From: Prosapia bicincta
Taxonomy: Eukaryota; Arthropoda; Insecta; Hemiptera; Cercopidae
Length of the DNA: 64,000 nt
Assembly: GCA_036971475.1 (NCBI GenBank)
Contig: JBAIZL010000002.1
Span: forward strand, 165,710,214-165,774,213
Direction of reading: 5' to 3'
Shown here: in pieces, positions 53,410 through 64,000 of the stretch
Position numbering within the stretch: position 1 is the stretch's first letter
How the letters are laid out: every line of letters begins with the position of its first letter
The notes under the pieces: generated by a model
Told to the model about the DNA's origin: nothing
What the model saw: the letters and a program-made list of their open reading frames with translations, nothing else
The model's database searches: none
Position numbers and translations under genes: made by a program

Positions 53410-54080
53410 TCAACTTCTTGTTTCCTTCCTGGTCTCTTTATCAGCTTTTTATATTCTCATATTATCAATTTGTTTTATGATCTCAACCGTGAAATTCCCA
53501 CACTTTAGGTCTATTCCATCTAAAACATTTTCTTTAGCGATTGAGGATTCATTAAATGCTATCACAACATCCCTTACTCCTAATTCATGAGTTTTTAGTC
53601 CTAAATAATCAGTCTTTTTTACCCTTTGCTAAATAAAGCTATTGAAGCTCTAGTTAAGATTTTAGGTATTGCAGTGCTCAAACTTTGAAGCTCAATTTTG
53701 GTGAGGTCTCGGTATATGGGCTTCATAACTAACTTTTTCGTGCTTATAAATATTTTTTTGCTCTGAAGATTTATTATAGTCACACCAAGAATCTATTTAG
53801 CTGGACTGTTTTAGTGTCCGTAAGCCTACCTGCACCTCCTAGGCCTTTGTTGTCACTAAGTTTTTTACCTTTGTGGTCTTTTTTCAGCTTTCTCAGACGC
53901 AATCCCATGCGGTTTGGCACATTCCAATTTTTCAATATTTATGCTATCATCATAAGTTTTACTCTGTAGTGCAGATGAATATCGCTTAGAGTTCCCAGTC
54001 CCTAGATACTTGGTGTATTTTAACCCTTAACTTGTCCTATGATCGTGCACAAATTCATGTTGAAACTCAACCGCTGCATT
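53410..54080 (-). pseudogene. Mutator-like transposase fossil
   Basis: Three blocks on the minus strand match the transposase family annotated in insects as Mutator-like transposase domain proteins. Block A (54026-53914): GLKYTKYLGTGNSKRYSS, then TYDDSINIEKLECAK. Block B, after a frameshift (53923-53780): NRMGLRLRKLKKDHKGKKLS, then GLGGAGRLTDTK, which in the family is HVQKRMGxRLRxLKK...LSDGKGLGGKGRLTD. Block C (53601-53449): GLKTHELGVRDVVIAFNESS, IAKENVL, and KQIDNMRI before a stop, then KADKETRK, the usual C-terminal tail. The middle part between B and C is missing or unreadable. Such enzymes cut and paste Mutator-type elements using a DDE catalytic triad. Stops, two frameshifts and the central loss make it inactive. 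Terminal repeats were not identified. Confidence 0.85.
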
Positions 54081-55619
54081 ATTTTTATGGTATTTCTATA
54101 TTTCATATGTATATAAAAATATATACTCCTAAACAGAATAAAATGGAAAAATTATCAAGCAATAAAAAACAATTTGTTTTTTTCATCAGAACCGTGGCCC
54201 TCTCCTCTTAAGCAACAGCTGACACCAGAAACTATTGGTGGAGAATACCTAATCCTAGGGCAATTCCTAATCCAATTCTACAGATTCTATCTACTATAAA
54301 CACTTCACCGCTTCCAGTAGCGGAGAATACACGTGGTAATACAGGTGAATGGGAAACCTCAATAATGAGAATCCACCACAGATATAAATAACAATTATTA
54401 TACATTTACACATACATTATTAGTTCCTTAAAATCTGTTAAAATTGTATTGCACAAATATGACAAAATGTTATCGAAAGCAGATCATAAAATCAAATTCT
54501 ATGAGCCCTATCGAACGACAGAATATTTTTTTTTACACCGCAAGTCTATAGCTCATCATATATTATAAATTTATTTACTTATATTTTATAAAATAATTTA
54601 TTCTTTTAGTATTATGAAAATGAAGGATTTTAAAACACAGATTTGAGTTACAGTGAAATAACCACGGTATTTCATTATGAAATTTTATTATTTGTAGTTT
54701 TCTCAATTTTTACATATCTTAAAACAGTTCCATTATGAAAACATTGTAGAATTAAATATTATAAAATGTAATTTAGCTCTAGCCTTTGATCTCGTTATAC
54801 AAATAGTAACAAAATGTGTAATTAAATGTATTTCAACAGTTACTACGAATAATAACGCTACATTAAGCCCATATTGATTTTTAAAGGAGAATTTTACTCA
54901 ACATATTCACATTCTGTAATGGGAAACGTCAGATTTTTCTCATCCTTTGTATAGCTGACTTGCAAGTTTCATTCGCTCGCTTTACATGCAAAAACATAAT
55001 TACTTCTGTTTGTTTAGACGACAAAGGGTTGCAGTAACACATCTGTAACAATAATTACACTTCACAGAAATGATAATTTAGATGCAAACTTTACTCACGA
55101 AGCTATAGTTTACTACCAAGAAAATATTTATTTTCTAAGTTTATTTAAAGTAGAGGTACAATTTAAAACACCACAATTAAACGTCAGATTTAATAATTTA
55201 ATTAAAAGAAGATTCAGTTATGAATTTACCTAAAACTAAAAGTAAAAACTAAACACAACGAACAATTCAAAGATTTCAGTGGACTATCAAGTCCACTCTA
55301 TAAAATGGCCCATATACCCTTATAATATAAAACAAGAATTTCATTTCTAATTAGAAACATTTGGGAAAACTTTGATAAATTAAAGATATGATTATACACA
55401 GTAGGATGAACCGGATGAAATCGTGGTAAATCCACATGATGAAAGAGAAATGTAACAACTTTATCTAAATAGTAAACTTATTTAAGAAGTAATTTTATTA
55501 CTGCAAACTATCCCTCAAGAGGTTTGAAGGGGCACATCGGTTTCTCAAGCAATTCCTCATGTAAACTATTTGCTCAGGCAACCTGTGCTCAGGAAGAATT
55601 TAGGTAACCTATTTGCAAA
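54081..55619. other. No gene seen
   Basis: A slightly GC-richer patch at 54190-54340 could be residual flank of the Mutator-like element. The remainder is AT-rich without signature. Confidence 0.45.
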
Positions 55620-55878
55620 CTAAATGTACATTTTATCGTACAGTTAAGGTTATAACTGTACAAAAAGTTTGAGACAGTATCCAATTTTCCAACACGATCT
55701 CCTAACAGATCAAAGTTGACATTCAACTTGTAGGCAGAGTGGAAACTTCTTTCACAATATTTTTAAACTTGTGTTCGGCACACATGTGTCTCTGATTCAT
55801 ATAGCGAAGTCTCGTCACAGAATGTGGGCAGCACTGTCCACATATATGAGGTAAGCTCTCAATGATTTCCTTGTCCAC
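55620..55878 (-). pseudogene. Possible C2H2 zinc-finger exon relic
   Basis: A minus-strand frame from 55878 to the stop at 55723 reads VDKEIIESLPHICGQCCPHS, then VTRLRYMNQRHMCAEHKFKN. C-x2-C followed by spaced His residues, with PHICGQC at the start, resembles the first finger of BTB-zinc-finger exons such as those of lola, but the Cys-to-His spacing is off by about two residues. In the next frame, from about 55765, KYCERSFHSAYKLNVNFDLL resembles a second finger (C-E-R-S-F...L) that has lost one Cys. A frameshift between them implies decay. It may be a pseudo-exon of a nearby zinc-finger gene or chance; I am not sure. Confidence 0.33.
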
Positions 55879-55899
55879 TTACTTTGCCGTTCTATGTTA

Positions 55900-58800
55900 C
55901 AGTCGGTATGGGACCGTAGTCGAAGTAGTATTAATTAATTCTTAACCCTACGCTCAATTGAGGTTTTTTGTAAAAATGGATTTCAGTTATTTCTGAGCTG
56001 TCGTACAATATTAAAATTTTATATAATATATAGGTCTACATTTTTGTAAAATAATGTATCTTGAAAATTAGTTTAAATTTGTTCTTAATTAGGTTCTAAT
56101 TTTTGTGTAGCTGGTGATGCTATTAGTGGATCGCCGTCTATACCTAGATGCCGGTTGAGCATAATTGACTTATATTTTCAAGAACATAAAAGAGAATATT
56201 TTTGATGATAATCAAATTTATAAATTATGAATGACGGTGATGACTCGCATCACGATACAGAGCAAATCCGGTTGAGTATCAAAGATGGTAGATATATGGG
56301 ATCAGTGACAAGATGTTGTTTATTGTTTTGTTGAACTCAGTATTGTCTTATGATAGGATTTCTTGGTACTGAAACAGCTACTACTAAAGATCTGTATCTC
56401 ATTTGTGAAAAATAAAAGTAAACGATCTTAATATACCACTTTGTATACTATATGAAATCAATAATAACTAAAATAACACAATCATTACTATGACATTATT
56501 TGTCAAAATCGGATACTAAAATAAAACTGATGTGGTATAGGTAAAATTTTACATTACCCATATATAACTGTAGACTATGGATTGTAAAGTTCTCATATTG
56601 ACGACTCAATGTTATAATTCCCAGTTTAGCAATATCTACACTTTCGAATACTATTTTAGAGTTTCAAACTAACGGTGTAATTTCAACACGGCCCTTGAGC
56701 TTACAAATTCAAAATAAATGTAAAACCTGGTTTACGAACTTTTGATGTACTCTGTATAGACGTTCTCTTAATTATTAGTTCCAAAAATTTCTTGGCATTC
56801 ACAGTTGTAACTTGATGTAGTAATGAACTTGGTCGTCCATGTAGTAGTACATTGTAGGCTCAAATTCAAAAAACCTAGCAAAAAGTAAGTAATTTATCTA
56901 TAGTGATAATAAAAAACTGTCAAACCTTGAACCTATATTGACTGTAAGTTTCAGAAAGAAAATACAACTCCAATGAATAAAAGTTCCTCAAAGTTAAACT
57001 TCACCTTAAAAAAATAAATACACCATGAATTCCGAAATTGTGCACAGAGTACACTTAAATGTAGCCTGACAACCAATCTTACCATACAATTGGCAAAACA
57101 AACAGAAATTATTCATCACTGCTAAAAGTAGAAGCAACGAAACAAATAGAATAATAATTTGAAAACTGTAAGACTTAAATTGCAGTTATAAAAACATAAA
57201 TTACACAGAGGCAGGAAAAAATTAATTGAAGATACATCCAATATTTTGTAGTAGATTGTAAGACATTGGATTGGGTTAAATGGAACAGTATTTATTGTTT
57301 GCTCTAAATTGCTGTCTAGAACCTATGCTTTCACCCAATCAATAGTTGTATGGCCAACAGGGCCCAGTCACAGATTCCGCTAGAACATCTTAATCCGTAC
57401 AACAGAACATGTATATGAAATAAATAGATAAAAATAGTGTAAGGGTATAAGAAGTGCAATACATATCTGATATAATTTTAAAATCAATATATAAGTGCTC
57501 ACTTTTTACTATACGAATAGAAACATTCTTTACTAGTTTCTAAAAAATTATGGTTAAAAATTATGGTTAGCTTCCTAACAGGAACGAATGCTTTGAAGCG
57601 CGTCAGGAGGTAAGCAACTACGTATTCACTTAGTTAAGTATTTTTAAAATTAGTTTCTAAAAGTTTATAATTCATGAAAAAAAATCAGGATAAAACAAGA
57701 ATAAAGAATAAAAATAGAATGACAAATCAATCAAAATTCCATGAATTTCATGTGGAAGAAAATTTCATCTTAGGAAACGTCCGAATAACTTTAAAAGAAA
57801 CATGTCTTGTACAATGAAGCCACAATATTATTAGGCTAAGAAGTATACTTACATATGTTGGTTTCTTACATTAAAAAAATACATTCATTATCCAGTCCTA
57901 ATCTATTATTGGTCCTAAGTGAAATCATCTTAAAAAGAGTTTAAAATAAATCTCACATTTAAGAAAAAAATATGTACTTACCCTAACTTATACAGCACCA
58001 GCATATTTATTAGAAATCTTAGAACTTGTTTTCATCAAAATTAATACTTTGATTTTAAAGGGAGTTTTAATTTTAATAAATATATTTTATAGATAATTAT
58101 ATAAATATAGGTGTGTATGTTTGTGTGTGTGTGTGTGTGTGTGTTGCAACGTCCTCCCCCTCGTTCCACTTCGCTTCTGTTTTGTTGTTTTGCAGAATTA
58201 CCTATTTCTTATATATTTATATTTCTGCTGCTCACACCGTTTTGTGTACCGTGTAAAGATCTCTAAATTGTGTCTTGTGTTCCCGCGTAATGGACCACGC
58301 CTAAATGCAAGCCTAATATCTGCCTAATATATGCAAGCCCCCTCACTTCTACCTTAACGTTAGTACGACCTCCCCTAAGATGGTTGGCAGGCTTGTTGGG
58401 TCTGTATATAGTCACACATGTCAGTAAAATAGTCAGCTGGAAAGAAACAACATTTTTATGAACACACTTAACTTATATGAATCTTACCACATCATGAGAT
58501 CTGCAGGCACAGCAAGTGGACGTGCAAAATATGATCATGTTTAAGATACCTATTTTAAAAGGCTCCTGTGTTCTTAAAACATGATCTGCCAGTAGACATC
58601 GTCTCTGGGCTTCAATACAACGAACGAACTAATTTTTTGAATAGCTCAATAAAATTGTTCTCAGGAGAGAACTGGTTTGAAGAAACATTAAGTTCTTAAT
58701 TTTATATAGTTAATTGTTACTGAAATTTAATTAAAACTGTACTTTGATTTTATAATCATTATTTATCAGTTGGAAAAACTTTCTATTGGTTGTTCAACAC

Positions 58801-60350
58801 AGGATAAATTCAAATACTGTAAGTTTTCATAATGCATTTATTACTGATTTTAAACTAAAATAATTATCTTTTCAAATAACATACATTTAACTCTCTCAAA
58901 TAATTAATTAAAAGTTCGTTATTTTTCACATATTTAAATCCTACATTTCATATATACTTCATTAATTACATTTACACATTTTTAAACACAATTATTTCCA
59001 AATTTAACATAATAAAAAATGTTATCTTCTCATTTCAAGATTGAATTGGTAAAGTCACATTTCATTATTGTAACGTACTAGCCCTTTTCCTTGGGTAAGT
59101 TTTTAGCACAATTTATTAAAAAAAGTGTGTTAAATACTAATTAACAAATCAATTAGCCTTAATTACCAGGGCTTCTAGTTCTAACGTCATAGCTCAGGCA
59201 GATACTGTCTGTCTATGGCGGTCTTCTTATCTTGAAGGTAGAACTAGGTTACTTGAAATGATAATTTAAAGCTTTAAAATACAAAGTTATACAATTTATT
59301 AATCAATGACAAATTACAAAAGAACAAATGAAGCCAATGTGTCGAGTAATTAACCTTTAATTACTGCTAACTATTCCATACATTTTAATTACTTATTAAC
59401 TTTTAAAATTTATATATATCGAGAAGATAGTAACTTAAGTTTTCCAATTTAATTTTAGAAATGTATATTTAAAGGACAATTTCTACCGTTCAGGTGTTAA
59501 CCGTTTATATTTAAAATACAACTTAGTTAACATTAAAATACATTTTCTTTATTATTATCTAAAACGTACCTGGTTGTGCACATTACTTTTAAAACACTGT
59601 AACACATTTCATTAATCACTTAACACCTTACACAATAGCTCTTACAATCAGCGCTCGTAAACAAAAATGATATAAACTTTTACTTATTGGAAATACATTA
59701 ATAATCGCTTCTGACGTCTTCTTTTGTTGCGTTTATAAAATTTGGTACCGGCCTTGACATCTTAAATTTTGAATACTGGAAGCTTATAAATTTCTAGGTT
59801 ATGTCCGATAGTGCCATCACGTGAATTTTTTGATTCTTGCTTCGGATCAGGCGATATCAGACCATGTTTACGTCACATGGCGTGATGTGCTTATTACGCT
59901 AAGTTACTAACTCGTACGATATTTTTCAATTTCGCCCGCTAGGAGCGCTCACCACCTACACTAGCTTCACAATGTGCACCAACAAAACAAATATTTTCTT
60001 TTATATTGGGACGATATAATTATTAAATAAAAATTATATATATAAAGGAATGTATATGTAACACCTTATTTTTAAGAGTGTTACATTATGAATAATTTTA
60101 AAATTTATATGATTCAATAAATCTGGTCTTCTTAAAAATGATTGGCTTATGGCCAAAACCACTTTGTAAATTTAATATTTATTATTCATTATTTAAACAT
60201 TTTTGTTATACTAATTAATTTTATTACTTTTAAGATTTATTTAATTTATCAACCTAAAATAAAGTCATTGTTCAAGTTTAATTGTTAATTTGAATTTAAT
60301 ATATTTAACTGACTAAATTTGACATTAATTTGTATATAATAGAGAAAATG
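55900..60350. other. AT-rich sequence with one short (TG)n array
   Basis: TG repeat at about 58111-58144. The 68-codon frame starting in it (58121-58327) is not supported as a gene. 59700-59960 is GC-richer and holds TACGTCA- and CACGTG-type motifs, but no adjacent gene gives them meaning. Confidence 0.5.
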
Positions 60351-60376
60351 ACTTGCCAAGGATTTCCCTGCCGGTC

Positions 60377-60571
60377 CTAGAGTCCTCTCGTCTGGATTCC
60401 CTGGTATGGACATCGGAACTTGGCATCCCTGGTCAGTCGATGGAAGTCTTTCTCCATTTCCGCGTCCTGTAGGCTGAGTCTGGAGCCCAGATGGATGGAA
60501 GTAGACGGCAGAAACGTGGATATTTTGGTCCCATCTGGCCTTATAGTGGTTGTTCTAGGCGCTGACCGACA
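60377..60571 (-). CDS. Candidate exon or coding relic, function unknown
   Basis: A 64-codon minus frame bounded by stops runs through the most GC-rich 200 bp of the last 10 kb. It reads APRTTTIRPDGTKISTFLPS, TSIHLGSRLSLQDAEMEKDF, HRLTRDAKFRCPYQGIQTRG and L before TAG. Composition is protein-like, with balanced charged and polar residues and no runs of Ile/Asn/Lys/Tyr, unlike the AT-driven frames around it. There is no initiating Met near its start, so it would have to be an internal or last exon; a CAG lies at about 60562. A 41-codon plus-strand frame overlaps it and cannot be excluded. I recognise no domain. It could equally be an untranslated exon or a fragment of an unknown element. Confidence 0.3.
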   Translation of the reverse strand, partial: CRSAPRTTTIRPDGTKISTFLPSTSIHLGSRLSLQDAEMEKDFHRLTRDAKFRCPYQGIQTRGL

Positions 60572-60599
60572 TTACGACCATTAGCACCTCGTATTAAAA

Positions 60600-63500
60600 A
60601 GTTTTACAGACTGCTTACAGGTCCCTAAGTTCTTGTATTTATTGCGGTTATGTAACTCTTCCCCTCTGCTCTAAGCTCGTCGCTATCTCCGTGTTTGTTT
60701 CTTGTACAACGTACAAGGTTGGACAACGTATTAGTTTTAACCTGCATAATTTTGTTATCTGTTTTAGAACACTGAAAATTGTCTATTATTTTTAAAATGG
60801 CTGTAACTTTTTTGTTATTTAAGTTTTTAAAATTCTGTTTTCCCTATTGTTTATTATGGAGTTTTCTGGTCATTTCAAAATGTCGATGATTGTTATTCGT
60901 GGCCTAGTTTTCAAGTTAGCATTTTTCGGCACTTAGAAACTTTTCACTTACTCTCGTTAGTCAAATTTAGTTAGTTATTACAGTTTCATGCTATTATAAT
61001 TTTTAATTTGTCTTAATAATACTCATTCAAAATTTTACTGACGTCTTGACTCTTTACAACGTTTCCTTATACAATAAATTAAAACCTTATTATTTAAATA
61101 TTAACATTGTTATTTTAAAAATAGGAAATTATTAATTTCTTAATTTAAACGTTGATTCAGATCGTTTCAGTGTGTGTGTGTGTGTGTGTGTGTTTATACA
61201 TAAATTGCCATAAAACGGTGATTCTACATAATGCATTTGAGAAACTCCTGATGTCACAGAAAATAGTACACGGTGATCTCCTTTTTTTATACATAAACGT
61301 TTATTATATTTAATACAAAATAATATATTGCATTACAATCTCTCTTATCATCGCTTGATTTATAATAGAAATATATGACTTGAATACATAAAAAGTGAAT
61401 ATCATTGGTTAACAAGAACTAAAGAGACGTTTCTCAGTGGAAATGATCAGCGATTATTACAATTGGCGGCATGTAAATCCCTATATCGACTTTGGTGATG
61501 ACTTTTTTTATATATTATAAATGCAACTAAAATGTTTTAAAATGATCCACTAATGACAAGGTTACTGGAATAGATGAAACCAGAAAATGAGAATCTAATG
61601 ATCCTAGTGCAAGATGGTATGCTAGCCGTTCTCGTAAATATAAAGTAGTCGTATAATACCAAGTCGTATAATCGACTGTACTATACCGTCATATAAATAT
61701 CAAATTTGTGTGGAAAATGTGATCGGTTTGGTTTTAGTTTTGTTTCTAATGAGTGATTATTCAATTAGAGCTCCTGCTTCAACTACGCCAAGATGTGAAT
61801 GTGTATGATACTGTAGACGCGTAATTCGTCAATTAAGAAAATTGTTTCGTTATAGTAATTCGTAAAATCGTTTAGTTCAATCGCAAAAATTGGAATATCA
61901 TAAAAATGGGGTTTAAATGAAAGGCTCTGCGAATGATTGCTAAAGCCTAATGGAAGCATAATGAAACATTGCGTCCTTGATGAAGGCTTGCAGATTTTGA
62001 TTGTACTACGAAAGGGTCTGTATTTTAACTTTTGTTCTTCAACTTCAATTCTGAGTTTTTTTTGAAGAAATAATATTATTTAAGACTTCCACGATATAAT
62101 CAATACTGTTTTAAAAAATCAATTTAGATACCCAGATTGCACTCTCATTTTAGACTAAAACATCTGGATAAGTATTGTTATGGTTGTAGGTGAAGTCGCC
62201 GGGTTGGAACTAACCGTGAATGTGGACACGTCAAAATGGATGGTCATTAGTTGACATGAGTTATAGGTAATTGTATTAGTTTTGAAACTATTATTATAGT
62301 ATAAACTGTAATGTTGATGTTGTAAGAGTTAAAATGTTAACACTTTTTACTCCGTTGTGTTTATGCTTTCTAGTACTTAGCTTTCCGTTTCAGGTAAATT
62401 AGACAACATATCTAAGTGGATCCATGCTCTAAAAGCAGTAGTTTTTTTAATTGTATGGTAATGTCAAAAATCGTATCGGATGCCAGAATAATGAACGGCC
62501 ATGTAATAAGAGAGATAAATGAACATAATGAATTATCAACAAAAAAAAATAAGCTTGAATATTTCCGCATAAAATAAGAACTATTGCTGATAATACTTCA
62601 ATGCAAGATGTAGGATATGCTTAACCCAGAGAGGAGAAGAGCATCGTGACCTAAAAGCTTACGTCAGTGGAACGGAATCGGCAACTAATCATTATTCAGG
62701 GCAGCTTTAGAAAAGTTGTGATCGTGCAGATTGTTTCTACTGCTTTAAAATGACAAACAACTTGGAAAAAAAAAATACAATTACATAGGAACTTTGAACA
62801 AATCTTAAAGAACATTGAGCATAAAACACCTTTTTAAGTGAAGATAAATACGATGGTCTAAGAATAAGTTGGTCTGCAATGGTTTTGGTACATAAGTCTG
62901 TTACATAAGTAAAACAATCGCTGTTTCTTGATGAAACTAACTATTTAATTTTTGGGACTTTAAAGAAAATTATTTGGCAAATCGGTTTATCACATGGCAA
63001 TAAATTAAGTAATACCTGAAGAGCAACACGTTTGTAATGAAAAAAGCTGAGAATATAACTAAAGAAAGAGAGACAAAACGTACACTAATTTATAACAAAT
63101 AAGTAGGGCCTGTATAAATATGATAACATGCAAGGTTTATGTAGTCAAATCCATCGATACAACCTGTTTAGTTCCTAATACTCTACAAGGCTTTATGAGA
63201 ATTATATGAGTAATTATTGAGTAGCGTAGCATAGTTATAAGTTTTTGAAAATTAATTTTACATGAAAGAATATTTTATGAAAGAATATTTTTTTTAATAC
63301 ACTGTATAAAAGTCGCACAGATTCAAGAAGTAGATCTAAAATTGTAAATTTGTTCAAGAAAGAAGTAAATGCTTTAATTCTACACATTTACACTGAGAGA
63401 TCACGTTTTAAAAAACTACTTTATATATTCTTCCATAAATTACGGCTTAGTAGAATTTGTAAAAAGATATTGTAATAATCGTAACCAGTAATCAATTACT

Positions 63501-64000
63501 AATTGCTTTGTTGTATTCAAATTGCTTATTACTATTTACAGAAAAGTAGTGATTGTGTTGATTCGTGGCGTGTAGAAGCTGAATTTCAATCTGGATATTA
63601 TTTATGAGTGTAACCATTGCAATAACTCGCACCTGGCTCTGATTTGTTAGTTCGGCTTCCCCTTATTCATTGTGGACGGGATATCAAAAGAATTTTACCA
63701 CCTCGAGATACAGAGCTTCAGCAATATTTTTATGATTTATTTTTAATGTATGAAACGATAATTTATTTAATCGACTAGACAGGTGTTATTAAATTTTTAA
63801 AACTAAATACTTCTCTATTCAGAAATTAGCCATACTTAATAAATATTACTATTGAAAATGTATACATTACAGGATTAATACATTCATATAATAAATTATA
63901 AAACATTTTAAACAATATAAACACAAACCATAATTTTAAAATGCATTTCAATATAATTACTAAATACTTATTTAGGAACCTTTACTATAGAAAAAAACAA
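60600..64000. other. AT-rich sequence, no gene seen
   Basis: (TG)n at 61171-61193. No recognisable frame, RNA gene or element to the window end. Confidence 0.5.

Overview
This window reads as nuclear DNA of an animal, most likely an insect. By eye it is strongly AT-rich (roughly 70%). It is full of long dinucleotide microsatellites and carries decayed transposable elements typical of arthropod genomes: RNase H-encoding LINEs, a tRNA-derived SINE, a Mutator-like transposase fossil and pogo/Tigger-type termini. A hemipteran-type genome would fit, but I cannot fix the species. I found no intact protein-coding gene, rRNA, tRNA or CRISPR array. Almost every open frame above 60 codons is either a translated microsatellite or a chance AT-rich frame. 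The window is best read as an intergenic or large intronic region shaped by mobile DNA.

Layout. 0-2.4 kb: a GC-rich partial frame at the edge, a 240-bp hairpin element between two (TA)n arrays, then a candidate pogo-type terminus enclosing a 50-bp tandem repeat. 2.4-11.3 kb: unique AT-rich sequence. 11.36-11.66 kb: LINE RNase H fossil (minus). 12.6 kb: (CA)n(TA)n array. 17.2-20.0 kb: two related segments in inverted orientation. 20.9-21.6 kb: two more hairpin elements interleaved with (TA)n arrays. 22.8-23.9 kb: candidate terminal-inverted-repeat transposon with an acidic coding relic. 25.7-25.9 kb: 3' end of a second LINE. 26.24-26.5 kb: SINE. 30.4-30.7 kb: a self-complementary (CA)n(TA)n(TG)n tract. 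31.7 and 33.6 kb: more pogo-type termini. 35.5-36.85 kb: 5'-truncated LINE (minus) with a (TAAA)n tail. 45.3-45.6 kb: (TA)n and (TG)n. 46.1-47.1 kb: two more palindromic elements, one with a duplicated arm. 49.5-51.8 kb: two diverged, directly repeated copies of a ~1-kb non-coding segment. 53.4-54.1 kb: Mutator-like transposase fossil (minus). 55.6-55.9 kb: possible zinc-finger relic. 60.4-60.6 kb: an isolated GC-rich open frame that could be an exon.

No set of genes works together here. The coherent biology is that of mobile elements and their remains: retrotransposons (three LINE fragments and a SINE), DNA transposons (Mutator-like, pogo-type, possibly piggyBac-like) and a family of palindromes sitting in TA microsatellites. 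Two of those palindromes carry a motif resembling a hammerhead-ribozyme core, which suggests, without proving, descent from Penelope-like elements. All coordinates for decayed elements are by-eye estimates.
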